DNA of 33,481 bases from Planctomycetota bacterium (lineage in GTDB: Bacteria; JAJVIF01; JAPKYR01). The DNA lies in the NCBI GenBank assembly GCA_030614715.1, contig JAUWTM010000023.1, forward strand, positions 1 through 33,481. Direction: 5' to 3'. Both the position numbers and the translations under genes were made by a program. The notes under the pieces were generated by a model that saw nothing but the letters and a program-made list of their open reading frames with translations, was not told where the DNA came from and made no database searches. Positions 17,601-24,650 of the stretch are shown piece after piece; the first letter of the stretch is position 1, and every line of letters begins with the position of its first letter.

Positions 17601-18129
17601 TGATATTGCGGATTACAATGCACCGACGTACGTGACCACCAGATCCTGGGACGACAGCAAAGTACGTGATGTAGCCTTCTATGGTGAGGTGATGTACATA
17701 CCGACAGCTGACGCTGTCAGGATATACGAGTTGACATCACCGGGATATCCTAATTACCTGGGATCGTATGCTGTTGCCGACCAGATAAATGACGTGGAAA
17801 TTCAGGGTCACTACCTTTACATTTTCATGTATATGTCAAGTCTTGTGGAAGTACTGGACCTGACTGTCCCGATTAATCCTACTCTGGCAGGCTCAGGTCT
17901 CAACGGGACAACGAACTCCAGGTATATGGCTCTAGACGGGCAATACGCGTATTTTGCTGGGAATTTAATTAATGATATCCACGCTGCATTAATTTACCCA
18001 CCCGGAACAGTGTCGCCTCTTGGTGTCGTATATTCTGAGGCATTTCAGTGCAATAACATATATATAGACGATGGTTACCTGTACCAGGAGACTCAGGGTC
18101 GGGGTGTTTCTATTTTTGACCTGTATTGA
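14689..18129 (+). CDS. Giant lipoprotein with PPC-like domain and LVIVD beta-propeller
   Basis: AGGAGAG precedes the ATG. The 1146-residue product has a lipoprotein signal ending LSSGC (Cys21). Residues about 45-260 form a module shared with the lipoprotein at 21360: a GYY opening, ITLTHPF, GFDVKGI, DGFTRWWNPTEF, SANTRRYYIRFP, then VDCSW. A PPC-like beta domain follows (about 415-535). The C-terminal half (about 545-1146) contains at least nine LVIVD-type repeats, for example FDMSDPSNPVYLGG, LIDFSDPSDPI, VVDVSIPDTPNHIAS and LIDISDPASAE. These repeats build beta-propellers and occur in surface or secreted proteins. It is probably a binding or adhesion protein, with no catalytic motif seen. It ends three bases before the convergent Lgt-like gene. 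Confidence 0.85.
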   Translation: MNRLSILLITLLILVLLSSGCQGSGSDPVTAGLPGNSVALNNDASVHQCLGYYSLIVDKINMTAEVLPLRAGTWHFNLTGVLNSTMGIGVVGVPGEADPLNGLFVFDITLTHPFETSPQLAGFDVKGILMAPGTLGVGALMFSDADETRLENADGFTRWWNPTEFTTPGMFGYTEGSIPHSAAGLLTATVNPYKLHCDILEALDSLAFPAAEPLDSDTGRAVFTAGSANTRRYYIRFPLDPGPQAIFGYAVDCSWNPPVPNPPAEVPDDFPMNANQPEPWRVSFQPVVNTLYYDADAVPGGVGGGVLRLQANIHDWQGQAAGNNEAEIAAVQIYAPDLMASGVDAVFVNETETKARYSVDLTGLAEPSDAGEVQVICRVESAEGNYTQAAAVAPDEPISSFMVLTLDIPDPECAVDANNDWLEAVDVASGDVVTDQVCLPDDYRDFFAYDVPIGNEVEGSFDLYCDAEPTTLGLYTSDQTLIAEADVAAGYATISVDSLDLVPDDYYLRVLTSNSSQVAPYLLEINAALVSVSPNLVDVTPADLYIEPQWPWLHEDILYLVGRGIWTFDMSDPSNPVYLGGQIFREFNYMDDAAFNYPYCYFAYHLSMEYSNLCLIDFSDPSDPIMTTDLYTFHEEARELTMNSTHIYAAMDLSIDPNLRFLDYSSDPLSPVEVGSYLLDEQVNDLELIDPEGPDTQLVVGIVDRLLFLGVEDPSSVTHEGTVSLFLDFLLNDLVVDGNFIYVVDDNGSAGWLDIFEQTDTGPIARGSELLLGTAEYIDVAYPYAYVGDDIEGLAVVDVSIPDTPNHIASAPTVNYAERVATGDDYVCVLPNQGTVQTFDVTVPAAPTAISRIWSVNDANTLLGFSGDYLYVADSSPPPAIDLIDISDPASAEIISEFLLPDWPNKMALGGDVLAYSHYDWVRCVDVSDPFDMQIGAGEYNTPDNVDLIVTYDHYAYAMYNDVGDNYLQTIDIADYNAPTYVTTRSWDDSKVRDVAFYGEVMYIPTADAVRIYELTSPGYPNYLGSYAVADQINDVEIQGHYLYIFMYMSSLVEVLDLTVPINPTLAGSGLNGTTNSRYMALDGQYAYFAGNLINDIHAALIYPPGTVSPLGVVYSEAFQCNNIYIDDGYLYQETQGRGVSIFDLY

Positions 18130-18132
18130 TGT

Positions 18133-18885
18133 TCAGCTGTTGGGGTGCCGTTTAATAAGGAACACGGTTAAAACAGCCGTTATTATTGACACGGTGAGGG
18201 TTACAAGCTGGGTGGACGACATCCCCAGGATTGCTATCCGGGTCGTGCCGCCTATTCGGAAAAATTCGAGGATGAATCTTTCGGTTGCGTACAGGAACAT
18301 GCACATCGCGACGACGATGCCTGTCCCGGGATTAATTCCTTTCCTGTAAATGAACAATGGTAGAGCAATGAGCACGGCAAAGCTGAGTGCCGCTTCGTAA
18401 AGCTGTACCGGATGGCTTGGAGGGGTGGTAATCACCGGTCCCTCAATCAACATGAACCTGACACCCCAGGGAAGGGAGGTTGGAGCGCCGTAGCAGCAGC
18501 CGTCAATGAAACAATCGATCCTCCAGATAATGCTGGTGGCGAAAGCACCCGGGGAGTAAAGGTCCAGAAGCTCCAATGGAGGCAGTCGATGCACTACCGA
18601 TGCAAGATAGACTGTCAATACTGCCCCGAAAGGCAGACCCAGGGAAGCGTAACCGGTTTTCCAGCCGTCAAGGGTGAGAAAAAATCCCTGCCAGACAGCA
18701 GGTGGGACACCTTTGGTCAGGAAATAAGCCAGGTGGCACGAAAACATCACGAGGGGTGTACCGACGAGGATCACGAATGACAGAACGGGTTTCCAGCTGA
18801 GGTGTTTTGAGTACCACAGTCGCCATAGGCGGATCAGTACGAGGCCAATCGGGATATACAGCATGTAAAGCCAGAATGTCTGCAT
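18133..18885 (-). CDS. lgt: Prolipoprotein diacylglyceryl transferase (Lgt) family protein
   Basis: The ATG at 18885 gives 250 residues; a TTG at 18897 would add four, and neither has a clear ribosome site. The protein has about seven membrane helices and the Lgt core. RIDCFIDGCCYGAPTSLPWGV corresponds to the phosphatidylglycerol-binding signature, followed by SHPVQLYEA and ERFILEFFR. Lgt moves diacylglycerol from phosphatidylglycerol to the lipobox cysteine of prolipoproteins, the first step of lipoprotein maturation. The Cys-rich version of the signature is common outside Proteobacteria. Whether this is the main Lgt of the cell or a paralogue cannot be told. The surrounding window is full of predicted substrates. 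The short sequence after its start is the left edge of the local duplication. Confidence 0.75.
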   Translation of the reverse strand: MQTFWLYMLYIPIGLVLIRLWRLWYSKHLSWKPVLSFVILVGTPLVMFSCHLAYFLTKGVPPAVWQGFFLTLDGWKTGYASLGLPFGAVLTVYLASVVHRLPPLELLDLYSPGAFATSIIWRIDCFIDGCCYGAPTSLPWGVRFMLIEGPVITTPPSHPVQLYEAALSFAVLIALPLFIYRKGINPGTGIVVAMCMFLYATERFILEFFRIGGTTRIAILGMSSTQLVTLTVSIITAVLTVFLIKRHPNS

Positions 18886-18927
18886 GGGATCAGGCAACAG
18901 AACCGCTCAAGCGAGGTTCTTTACCGG

Positions 18928-19548
18928 TTACTCGTCAGATATGGAGTCTTCGTCAGTATCATCCAGACGGCTGTAGGTTACCGGATCACCATAAGCACCT
19001 TCGGTCCCGATGTGCTCAATCAGGAAAGCCTGTAAATCCTCGGTGGATGCGGTAACGATCAGGCGTCCCTGGTCCGAAGGATCGTAATTCGCGTACTCGT
19101 GCTTCAGAGCGTCCGGATTATCCTCAAGATAATCTGCGAGCCATTCTTCGTCCATTACCACGAAAATAAAATCAGGTTCGATCTGTGTAACCATCACATT
19201 CCCATGAGTCGGGATAAGTAAATATTGGCTATGGTCATCTTCGCTCTGTTCGTTCGGTATCGGGTAGACATCGAGGAACGTGTAACCCTCTATGTCAACC
19301 AGTCTGGCATCGAATTCCCCGATGTCACCATCGGAGTCGGTATAGGTCATAAGGTAGGCGTTATCAAGAGCATCATGCTGCCTGATTGCCAGGATTTCAT
19401 CGTCCTCACCCAGCCATGTGCCGATCAAAGCGGGGTCGTAGATAATGTCATCCTCTGTATAGATAGGATGAAGTGACGGAGCACAGCAGACCGTGATCGC
19501 GAAGTAGATCGGGATGATTAGCAGGATCCATGGGGCATATTTTTTCAT
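18928..19548 (-). CDS. Small lipoprotein, tandem paralogue A
   Basis: GAGGAG precedes the ATG. The 206-residue product starts with a lipoprotein signal (YFAITVCC, two adjacent cysteines at about 21-22). The mature part begins SLHPIYTEDDIIYDPALIGTW and is strongly acidic. It contains a lipocalin-like opening (ALIGTW followed by a strand LAIRQHD) and a second strand region IEGYTFLDVYPIP. I recognise no named family; a small beta-barrel or beta-sandwich is likely by pattern only. It is about half identical, judged by eye, to the neighbour at 19714. It lies downstream of that gene on the same strand, with its own -10 box. Confidence 0.75.
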   Translation of the reverse strand: MKKYAPWILLIIPIYFAITVCCAPSLHPIYTEDDIIYDPALIGTWLGEDDEILAIRQHDALDNAYLMTYTDSDGDIGEFDARLVDIEGYTFLDVYPIPNEQSEDDHSQYLLIPTHGNVMVTQIEPDFIFVVMDEEWLADYLEDNPDALKHEYANYDPSDQGRLIVTASTEDLQAFLIEHIGTEGAYGDPVTYSRLDDTDEDSISDE

Positions 19549-19713
19549 TGTGGTCTCCTCTCGACTGCGTATCGGGACAGTATATATGAATTCGATGAAA
19601 AATACCCGGTATTGCGATGAAAGTGATATACCGCTGAAGATGTCCTTAGTGTAAAGCCATTATGTCTGTATGGAATCAGGATTCAGGACCGCTCGAGTGA
19701 GTTTCTTTATTTG

Positions 19714-20331
19714 TTACTCGTCAGTTATGGATTCTTCGTCAGTATCAACCAGACGGCTGTAGATTAACGGATCACCATAAGCACCTTCGGTGTCGATGTG
19801 CTCAACGATGAAAGCCTGATATTCCTCAGTGGATGCGGTAATGATCGGTGGTTCATCCGGCCAGTCAGATTGCCGGAACACGTGCTCCAGGGCATTTGGA
19901 TTATTTTGAAGATAATCTGTAAGCCATTCAACGTCCATCGATCTGAGAATCAAGTCAGGCTCGATTTGATCAACCCTCAAAAACCCGTGGGTAGGTAGAC
20001 TTAAATATTGGCTAAGGTCTTCACCGGTCTGTTCGTTCGGTATCGGGTAGAAATCGAGGAACATGTAACCCTCGATGTCAACAAGCACGATCACGAATTC
20101 CCCGCTGTAGCCATCGGAGTTGGTAAGGGTCAAAACGTAGGTGGTCTCAAGACTATCATGCTGCCTGAATGCCATGATTGCTTCATCCTCATCCTGGAAA
20201 GTGCCGATCAGTGCGGGGTCGTAGATGATGTCATCCTCTGTATAAATCGGATTAAGTGACTGAGCACAGCAAACGGTGATCGCGAAGTAGATCGGGATGA
20301 TTAACAGTATCCATGGGGTATATTTACTCAT
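19714..20331 (-). CDS. Small lipoprotein, tandem paralogue B
   Basis: The start at 20331 is chosen because AAGGAG lies six bases before it; the longer frame to 20445 would include the promoter region. The 205-residue product repeats the layout of paralogue A: signal ending ITVCC, then QSLNPIYTEDDIIYDPALIGTF, IEGYMFLDFYPIP, and a C-terminus rich in aspartate and glutamate ending TDEESITDE. The shared positions include the signal peptide, the acidic PALIGT segment and the TASTE segment. The divergence is spread evenly, so both copies look functional. Role unknown; exported and lipid-anchored. Confidence 0.75.
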   Translation of the reverse strand: MSKYTPWILLIIPIYFAITVCCAQSLNPIYTEDDIIYDPALIGTFQDEDEAIMAFRQHDSLETTYVLTLTNSDGYSGEFVIVLVDIEGYMFLDFYPIPNEQTGEDLSQYLSLPTHGFLRVDQIEPDLILRSMDVEWLTDYLQNNPNALEHVFRQSDWPDEPPIITASTEEYQAFIVEHIDTEGAYGDPLIYSRLVDTDEESITDE

Positions 20332-20569
20332 CGTGGACTCCTTTCGACTGCTTAGCAGGGTAGTATAAATGAATTCGTTGAAAAATTCCGGGGAATGCGA
20401 CGAAAGTGAAGGTAAAAAAATACATTCTCCAAAAACTACCACCAAGTTATGTCGCTGTCACGAATAACTGATTTCATTTTCCGGTCAGCCATGGTAAAAT
20501 CCCCGATCCTGAGATCTGTTCTCACATGCTTAAATCAGAGAAGTCATTTCAGCTGGCATGTGAAATTAC

Positions 20570-20575
20570 TATAAT
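20570..20575 (+). promoter_or_regulatory. -10 box before the DUF4405 gene
   Basis: A perfect TATAAT lies 27 bases before the ATG at 20603. The -35 position holds only a weak TTTCAG (20547-20552), and no strong ribosome site is seen. Confidence 0.4.
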
Positions 20576-20602
20576 AATGAAACCAAACACGGACCCACCA
20601 TC

Positions 20603-21310
20603 ATGAAAATCAGAAGAGTAATATCCCTGACAATTCTATTTGCATTTATAGTCACTCTTTACACTGGAATAATGTTGTTTATCTGTCCACACGGACGTAT
20701 CGCCGAATGGACCGGCTGGAGAATGCTGGGGATGTCCAAAGGGGATTACGGCGTTGTACATGCAACTTTCATGATCATTTTTATCATCGCCGGAATCTGG
20801 CATATCGTCCTGAACTGGAATCCGATACTGAATTACATGAAGGATAAATCCAGGAAGCTGAGAATCTTCACACCTGAATTCACGCTGGCATTGGTTATTT
20901 GTGTCGTTTTCTTCGTGGGAGCTTTAATGGGACTCCCCCCGTTCAAACAATACATTGACGCCGAGGAAAACATCAAGAACTACTGGGAGGCCAGGGACGG
21001 ATCTCCCCCGTGGGGGCATGCGGAGCTTAACTCGATCGATAAATTCTGCAGAAGTATGGTGGATTACCAGGAAACCGAGAAAGGGATTTTCATAACGCTC
21101 GATCCCCGGGAAGCATTGGCAAAGCTTCAGGAAGCGGGTATCGAAGTGGATGGAGTGAATGAAACTCTCTTCGATGTAGCTGAAGCGAACCGCACGTCCG
21201 CACAGGCTCTGTCAGAGATTATCATGACAGCTGCTGTACCAGTCGAGACCGAAAACATAAGCACCAGCAATCCGGACCCACATGGCAACGACCACATAAC
21301 TGATGAGTAG
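20603..21310 (+). CDS. DUF4405 membrane protein (b-type cytochrome-like)
   Basis: The 235-residue product has the typical DUF4405 order. The first membrane helix (about 7-28) ends GIMLFICPHGRIAEWTGWRMLG. A second helix carries two histidines, HATFMIIFIIAGIWHIVLNW (about 53-72), well placed to bind heme. A third helix (about 94-112) ends GLPPFKQYIDAEENIK. PPWGHAEL and a C-terminal segment TLFDVAEANRTSAQALSEII follow, as in relatives. DUF4405 members are thought to be membrane heme proteins of respiratory or sulfur-related electron transfer; their exact reactions are not established. The acidic tail lies outside the membrane. The gene stands alone, converging on the lipoprotein gene at 21360. 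Confidence 0.8.
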   Translation: MKIRRVISLTILFAFIVTLYTGIMLFICPHGRIAEWTGWRMLGMSKGDYGVVHATFMIIFIIAGIWHIVLNWNPILNYMKDKSRKLRIFTPEFTLALVICVVFFVGALMGLPPFKQYIDAEENIKNYWEARDGSPPWGHAELNSIDKFCRSMVDYQETEKGIFITLDPREALAKLQEAGIEVDGVNETLFDVAEANRTSAQALSEIIMTAAVPVETENISTSNPDPHGNDHITDE

Positions 21311-21359
21311 CCTGGGTCAAAGGCAGATCACTCGTAACTATTCAATCTCTTAATTTTTT

Positions 21360-24164
21360 CTACTCAGGGCTCAGCAATCCGATTACTTCACCTGGACCGA
21401 GGTTGCCGTAGCAACCCATGTCACCACCATTTAATCCGGTTCCTATTGCCGGGGAACCAGCCTGAAGGTGATAGTTGTATGGAGCAGTTGTATTGTTTAC
21501 GTACATCGGGTCGAGGTAAATATTATCAACACCTTCATCATCAGGGTCCTTCCATGGAAAATCCCATATACCCCTCATACAGTGCCAGATACAAGAGTTG
21601 TCGGACAGATTATTGTCACCGATCCCGCTAACTATCTGATACAACGATCCCGTCATTTCTGTAACAATGTTGTTGTAAAGATCATAAGCAGAACTCCATG
21701 TCCCCGAGGTCCTGGTATTAACGATGCCCGTCAGCCGTGAGTGGTTTGTGGGAGGTGAGTTCTCCAGCGATATGCTGTCAACAGTGTTGTTTGAGCATAC
21801 CCCTGTTCCGTTTTCAGGATTGCCATATGGCTGCGGCCACAGGAGGTTGATCCCTTCGGTGAATTGATACCATATGCCTGTTACTGTGGGCGCGAAGTGA
21901 TGAACCAGGTTATTGTGAACGTTTACTCCACCCAGATCGAACACTACGTGGATGCCAATGACCCTGATATTTATACCGGTAGTGGTGTCAGGCTGGAGTC
22001 GTGTAATTTCGTTCCTTGCCACCTCAAAATTAATATTTCGCCAGCTGAAGATGGCAAAAAGCCGGGAGTCAGTATCAGGTACATTGGTGCCAATATTGAT
22101 GTCTTTGAAAAGGCAGTTTGTAATCGATGAGTTTTGTGTAATAGACGCAGTGAACGGAAATGTACGGTTGTCGGTATCGGATGCGGTGTCACCTGTAAAG
22201 AAACAGTCGATGAAATGAACATTCTCACACCCAATCACACCGACCATTGAAATTCCGTCGGGGTTTGAGCCGCCCCAGGTAATTTTAAATCCCTGGACGG
22301 TGATGTCGTCGGCATAGGATAGCCTGATAGTTGCCTGCCCACTGTCATCGGGGCCGTCAAGGAGTGGACGTCCACCGTCAGCTGTATGCCAGTTATTGGC
22401 GCGGAGTGTAAAATGTTTCTGGTTCTGCCATACAATGATAGTTTCCGAATAAGTACCAGTCCCATAGTCGACAAGAATAAGGTCATCGGTGATCGAGACG
22501 TCAATCGCCGCGTTGATTGTATGATACGGATTTGTCATTGTGCCTGACTCGGGGAGCCCGTCAAAATCGGGATGGTTGGATACATAGAGATCCCCGGTGA
22601 GAATTTCCTGGACGAAAAACAAAGGAGCAGGACTGGCGCCGGTTTCCCCGCAGGAATTTGATACGACAACATGGTAATGGCCAAATGGCACACCTTCAAG
22701 ATCGAAATCTGCATCAAATGTTCCCGCTACGACATTCACATTGTTGATGTTGGTTCCGGCAATGTCATACGACCCATCTATTACTCCGGCCAGATCAAGA
22801 TAAACCGATAACCCGGTTTCGCTGATGAGATTGGTTGATGTTACGGTCTCTGTATGAGCTCCTTCGTTAAATTGTGGACTACCTGTAATCGCGGATGGAT
22901 CAGGTATTGGACAGTTTGACGATTCTTCAAGAATATCAAGAGGATATCTAAAATACGATGAAAGCGGATTGGTGCCCGCAAGGTTCGGAACACCATATTC
23001 ATTAGTGTAGTCATAGTTGTTCTGTTGGATGATAACCCAGTACTCAGTGTCGTCGGAGTCAAAAAGGGAATCCGGGGTGATATTCAAAATGTAGGTCGCA
23101 TAATTTTCACCCCAGGCGACAGGGGTCATTTCTTCCGGCGATGCGTAATACTTATTGTATAGAATATCTGATTCAACGATAATCGTGTAGTCTTCCGTTA
23201 CATCACCAGAGACCTCAGCGTCCCAGTCCCAGACATCGATTTCAAGATTGAGAATTCCTCCCTTTGACTCTTCAGTTTCATAAAAGACTGTTGAGTTTTC
23301 TGCCACTTTAATCGCAACAGCCTCGGGTGTGTTTGCCGGATGATCATCTTCACTTATCCAACTCGCGATAATCGCGTAGCCAAATTTTACTCCCTTTGAA
23401 TTCGGGAATCTCAGGTAGTAGTTTCGCGTATTTGATGAACCGGAGGTGAACTCTCCATTGAGTTCAGAGTTGTCATTCAGGTAAGTCCATAAATCTTCGT
23501 TAGTTCCAAGTGAATCGGCAAAATACAAATACGGATTAATCTTCGATGTTCCTGCAAACCCATTTGATGAAATCAAACCTGGTTCATACTGAAGCAGGGA
23601 TAATCCGCCTTCGGAAAATTCCGTAAAGTTGAACCAGCGACTGTACCCGTCAGGACCGCCACCATCCGGATCCCCACCACCTGCATCGGGATCGTTCAGC
23701 ATATACTGATCAATTCCAGGGACGGGATACTTAAGTCCTCCATCAAGTGAATCCGAGCCATCACCCATGAAGATACCGCGTACATCGTAGCCGTTGTACT
23801 GGGGAATACCCGGGAACGGATGACTCAAGGTAACATCAATATCAATATCAATGTAGTCTCCGCCAACCAGGGTCTCTATTATTATAAAACTCAAACTGGC
23901 TGGGCTGGCGTTCAGGAACGTGACTACATTCGCAGTGAACATCGCGTTCCGGGATGTAATTACGTCGACAACCTGGTTCTCAATATCAACAGTAACCTCG
24001 TAATATCCCCAAAGGTGTGTCTGCGAAGGCTCATTCACAGTCTTTTGCCCTGGGGATTCATCAAGTATCTCTGGTACCAGGGGTGATGAACCACCGCCTG
24101 AGCATCCAGGGAGAATGCTAAATAATAATATTAATAACCCCAGAGAGAACGCCGTGTGCCGCAT
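21360..24164 (-). CDS. Giant lipoprotein with parallel beta-helix C-terminus
   Basis: The ATG at 24164 is chosen: GGAG (24177-24174) lies nine bases before it, whereas the ATG at 24179 has no ribosome site. The 934-residue product has a lipoprotein signal ending SILPGC (Cys21). Residues about 45-260 are the module shared with 14689: LWGYYEVTVD, VTLSHPFPG, GYDVRGIFMG, GYSRWFNFTEF, SSNTRNYYLRFP, then IASW. A middle beta region follows. From about residue 525 to the end is a DUF1565-like right-handed parallel beta-helix, opening LYVSNHPDFDGLPESGTMTN and continuing with coils such as VHFIDCFF and NSSITNCLF. Such helices bind or cleave polysaccharides, but no catalytic residues are recognisable. 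A surface role on glycans is inference. Confidence 0.82.
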   Translation of the reverse strand: MRHTAFSLGLLILLFSILPGCSGGGSSPLVPEILDESPGQKTVNEPSQTHLWGYYEVTVDIENQVVDVITSRNAMFTANVVTFLNASPASLSFIIIETLVGGDYIDIDIDVTLSHPFPGIPQYNGYDVRGIFMGDGSDSLDGGLKYPVPGIDQYMLNDPDAGGGDPDGGGPDGYSRWFNFTEFSEGGLSLLQYEPGLISSNGFAGTSKINPYLYFADSLGTNEDLWTYLNDNSELNGEFTSGSSNTRNYYLRFPNSKGVKFGYAIIASWISEDDHPANTPEAVAIKVAENSTVFYETEESKGGILNLEIDVWDWDAEVSGDVTEDYTIIVESDILYNKYYASPEEMTPVAWGENYATYILNITPDSLFDSDDTEYWVIIQQNNYDYTNEYGVPNLAGTNPLSSYFRYPLDILEESSNCPIPDPSAITGSPQFNEGAHTETVTSTNLISETGLSVYLDLAGVIDGSYDIAGTNINNVNVVAGTFDADFDLEGVPFGHYHVVVSNSCGETGASPAPLFFVQEILTGDLYVSNHPDFDGLPESGTMTNPYHTINAAIDVSITDDLILVDYGTGTYSETIIVWQNQKHFTLRANNWHTADGGRPLLDGPDDSGQATIRLSYADDITVQGFKITWGGSNPDGISMVGVIGCENVHFIDCFFTGDTASDTDNRTFPFTASITQNSSITNCLFKDINIGTNVPDTDSRLFAIFSWRNINFEVARNEITRLQPDTTTGINIRVIGIHVVFDLGGVNVHNNLVHHFAPTVTGIWYQFTEGINLLWPQPYGNPENGTGVCSNNTVDSISLENSPPTNHSRLTGIVNTRTSGTWSSAYDLYNNIVTEMTGSLYQIVSGIGDNNLSDNSCIWHCMRGIWDFPWKDPDDEGVDNIYLDPMYVNNTTAPYNYHLQAGSPAIGTGLNGGDMGCYGNLGPGEVIGLLSPE

Positions 24165-24323
24165 CGTAAAAAGCTCCATTAGGTGTTGCTTAATGAATCT
24201 ACCTCGTTAATAGTCTCGCAAACAATTTTACCAATATCCGGGATGGGGCGCAAATGGTTACCTGACCTGGGCGCTCTGAGGATATTTGGATGAGAAAAAT
24301 CTGGAAACCTGCATTATGACTAC

Positions 24324-24354
24324 AAAAAACCCTTTGACATACTCGCCAAAGGGT
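24324..24354 (-). terminator. Intrinsic terminator of the tRNA-Asn gene
   Basis: On the minus strand the stem ACCCTTTG/CAAAGGGT (24354-24347 with 24336-24329) is followed by TTTTTT (24329-24324). It lies about 15 bases beyond the CCA end of the tRNA. Confidence 0.85.
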
Positions 24355-24368
24355 CTGATTCTGCAAAT

Positions 24369-24443
24369 TGGCTCCGCGCCTCGGATTTGAACCAAGAACC
24401 TAACGGTTAACAGCCGTTTGCTCTACCATTGAGCTAGCGCGGA
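24369..24443 (-). tRNA. trnN: tRNA-Asn (GTT)
   Basis: The minus strand folds into a full cloverleaf. The acceptor is TCCGCGC/GCGCGGA, the anticodon loop is CTGTTAA with anticodon GTT between AACGG and CCGTT, and the T arm is CTTGG-TTCAAAT-CCGAG. The discriminator base is G, and the 3' CCA is encoded in the DNA (24371-24369). It reads the asparagine codons AAC and AAU. A terminator follows. Confidence 0.95.
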
Positions 24444-24603
24444 TCGCTAGTATATTATCGCAGAAACAATACGCCTTATGCAAAAAGGCAGCACCGGAAT
24501 ATACTCCATCCAACGTTAAAAATCAAGACCGTGACGCTCCCCGATCCCGCTGGACCGCCTGTCAGAACACTGGTGCGCTGGATTACCGGATATCGATCAG
24601 TGA

Positions 24604-24632
24604 TTGAATTCACTTACTAATACCTTTAATAT
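24604..24632 (+). promoter_or_regulatory. Promoter of the GT-C-type glycosyltransferase gene
   Basis: TTGAAT (24604-24609) and TAATAT (24627-24632) are exactly 17 bases apart. The start codon at 24651 lies only about 12 bases beyond the predicted transcription start, and no ribosome site is seen, so translation may be almost leaderless. Confidence 0.5.
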
Positions 24633-24650
24633 AAAACTCATAAATACCGT

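Larger units (their letters stand above)
18866..20408. repeat. Tandem duplication of a ~760-bp lipoprotein gene unit
   Basis: Unit 1 (about 18865-19626) and unit 2 (about 19651-20408) are diverged direct copies offset by 786 bases. Similarity covers each lipoprotein gene, its ribosome site, its TATACT -10 box (minus strand, in both copies) and the downstream flank. On the left it includes about 20 bases of the Lgt gene's 5' end (GTAAAGCCA at 18865, GTAAAGCCATT at 19651). The left breakpoint therefore lies inside the Lgt gene. Confidence 0.75.
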
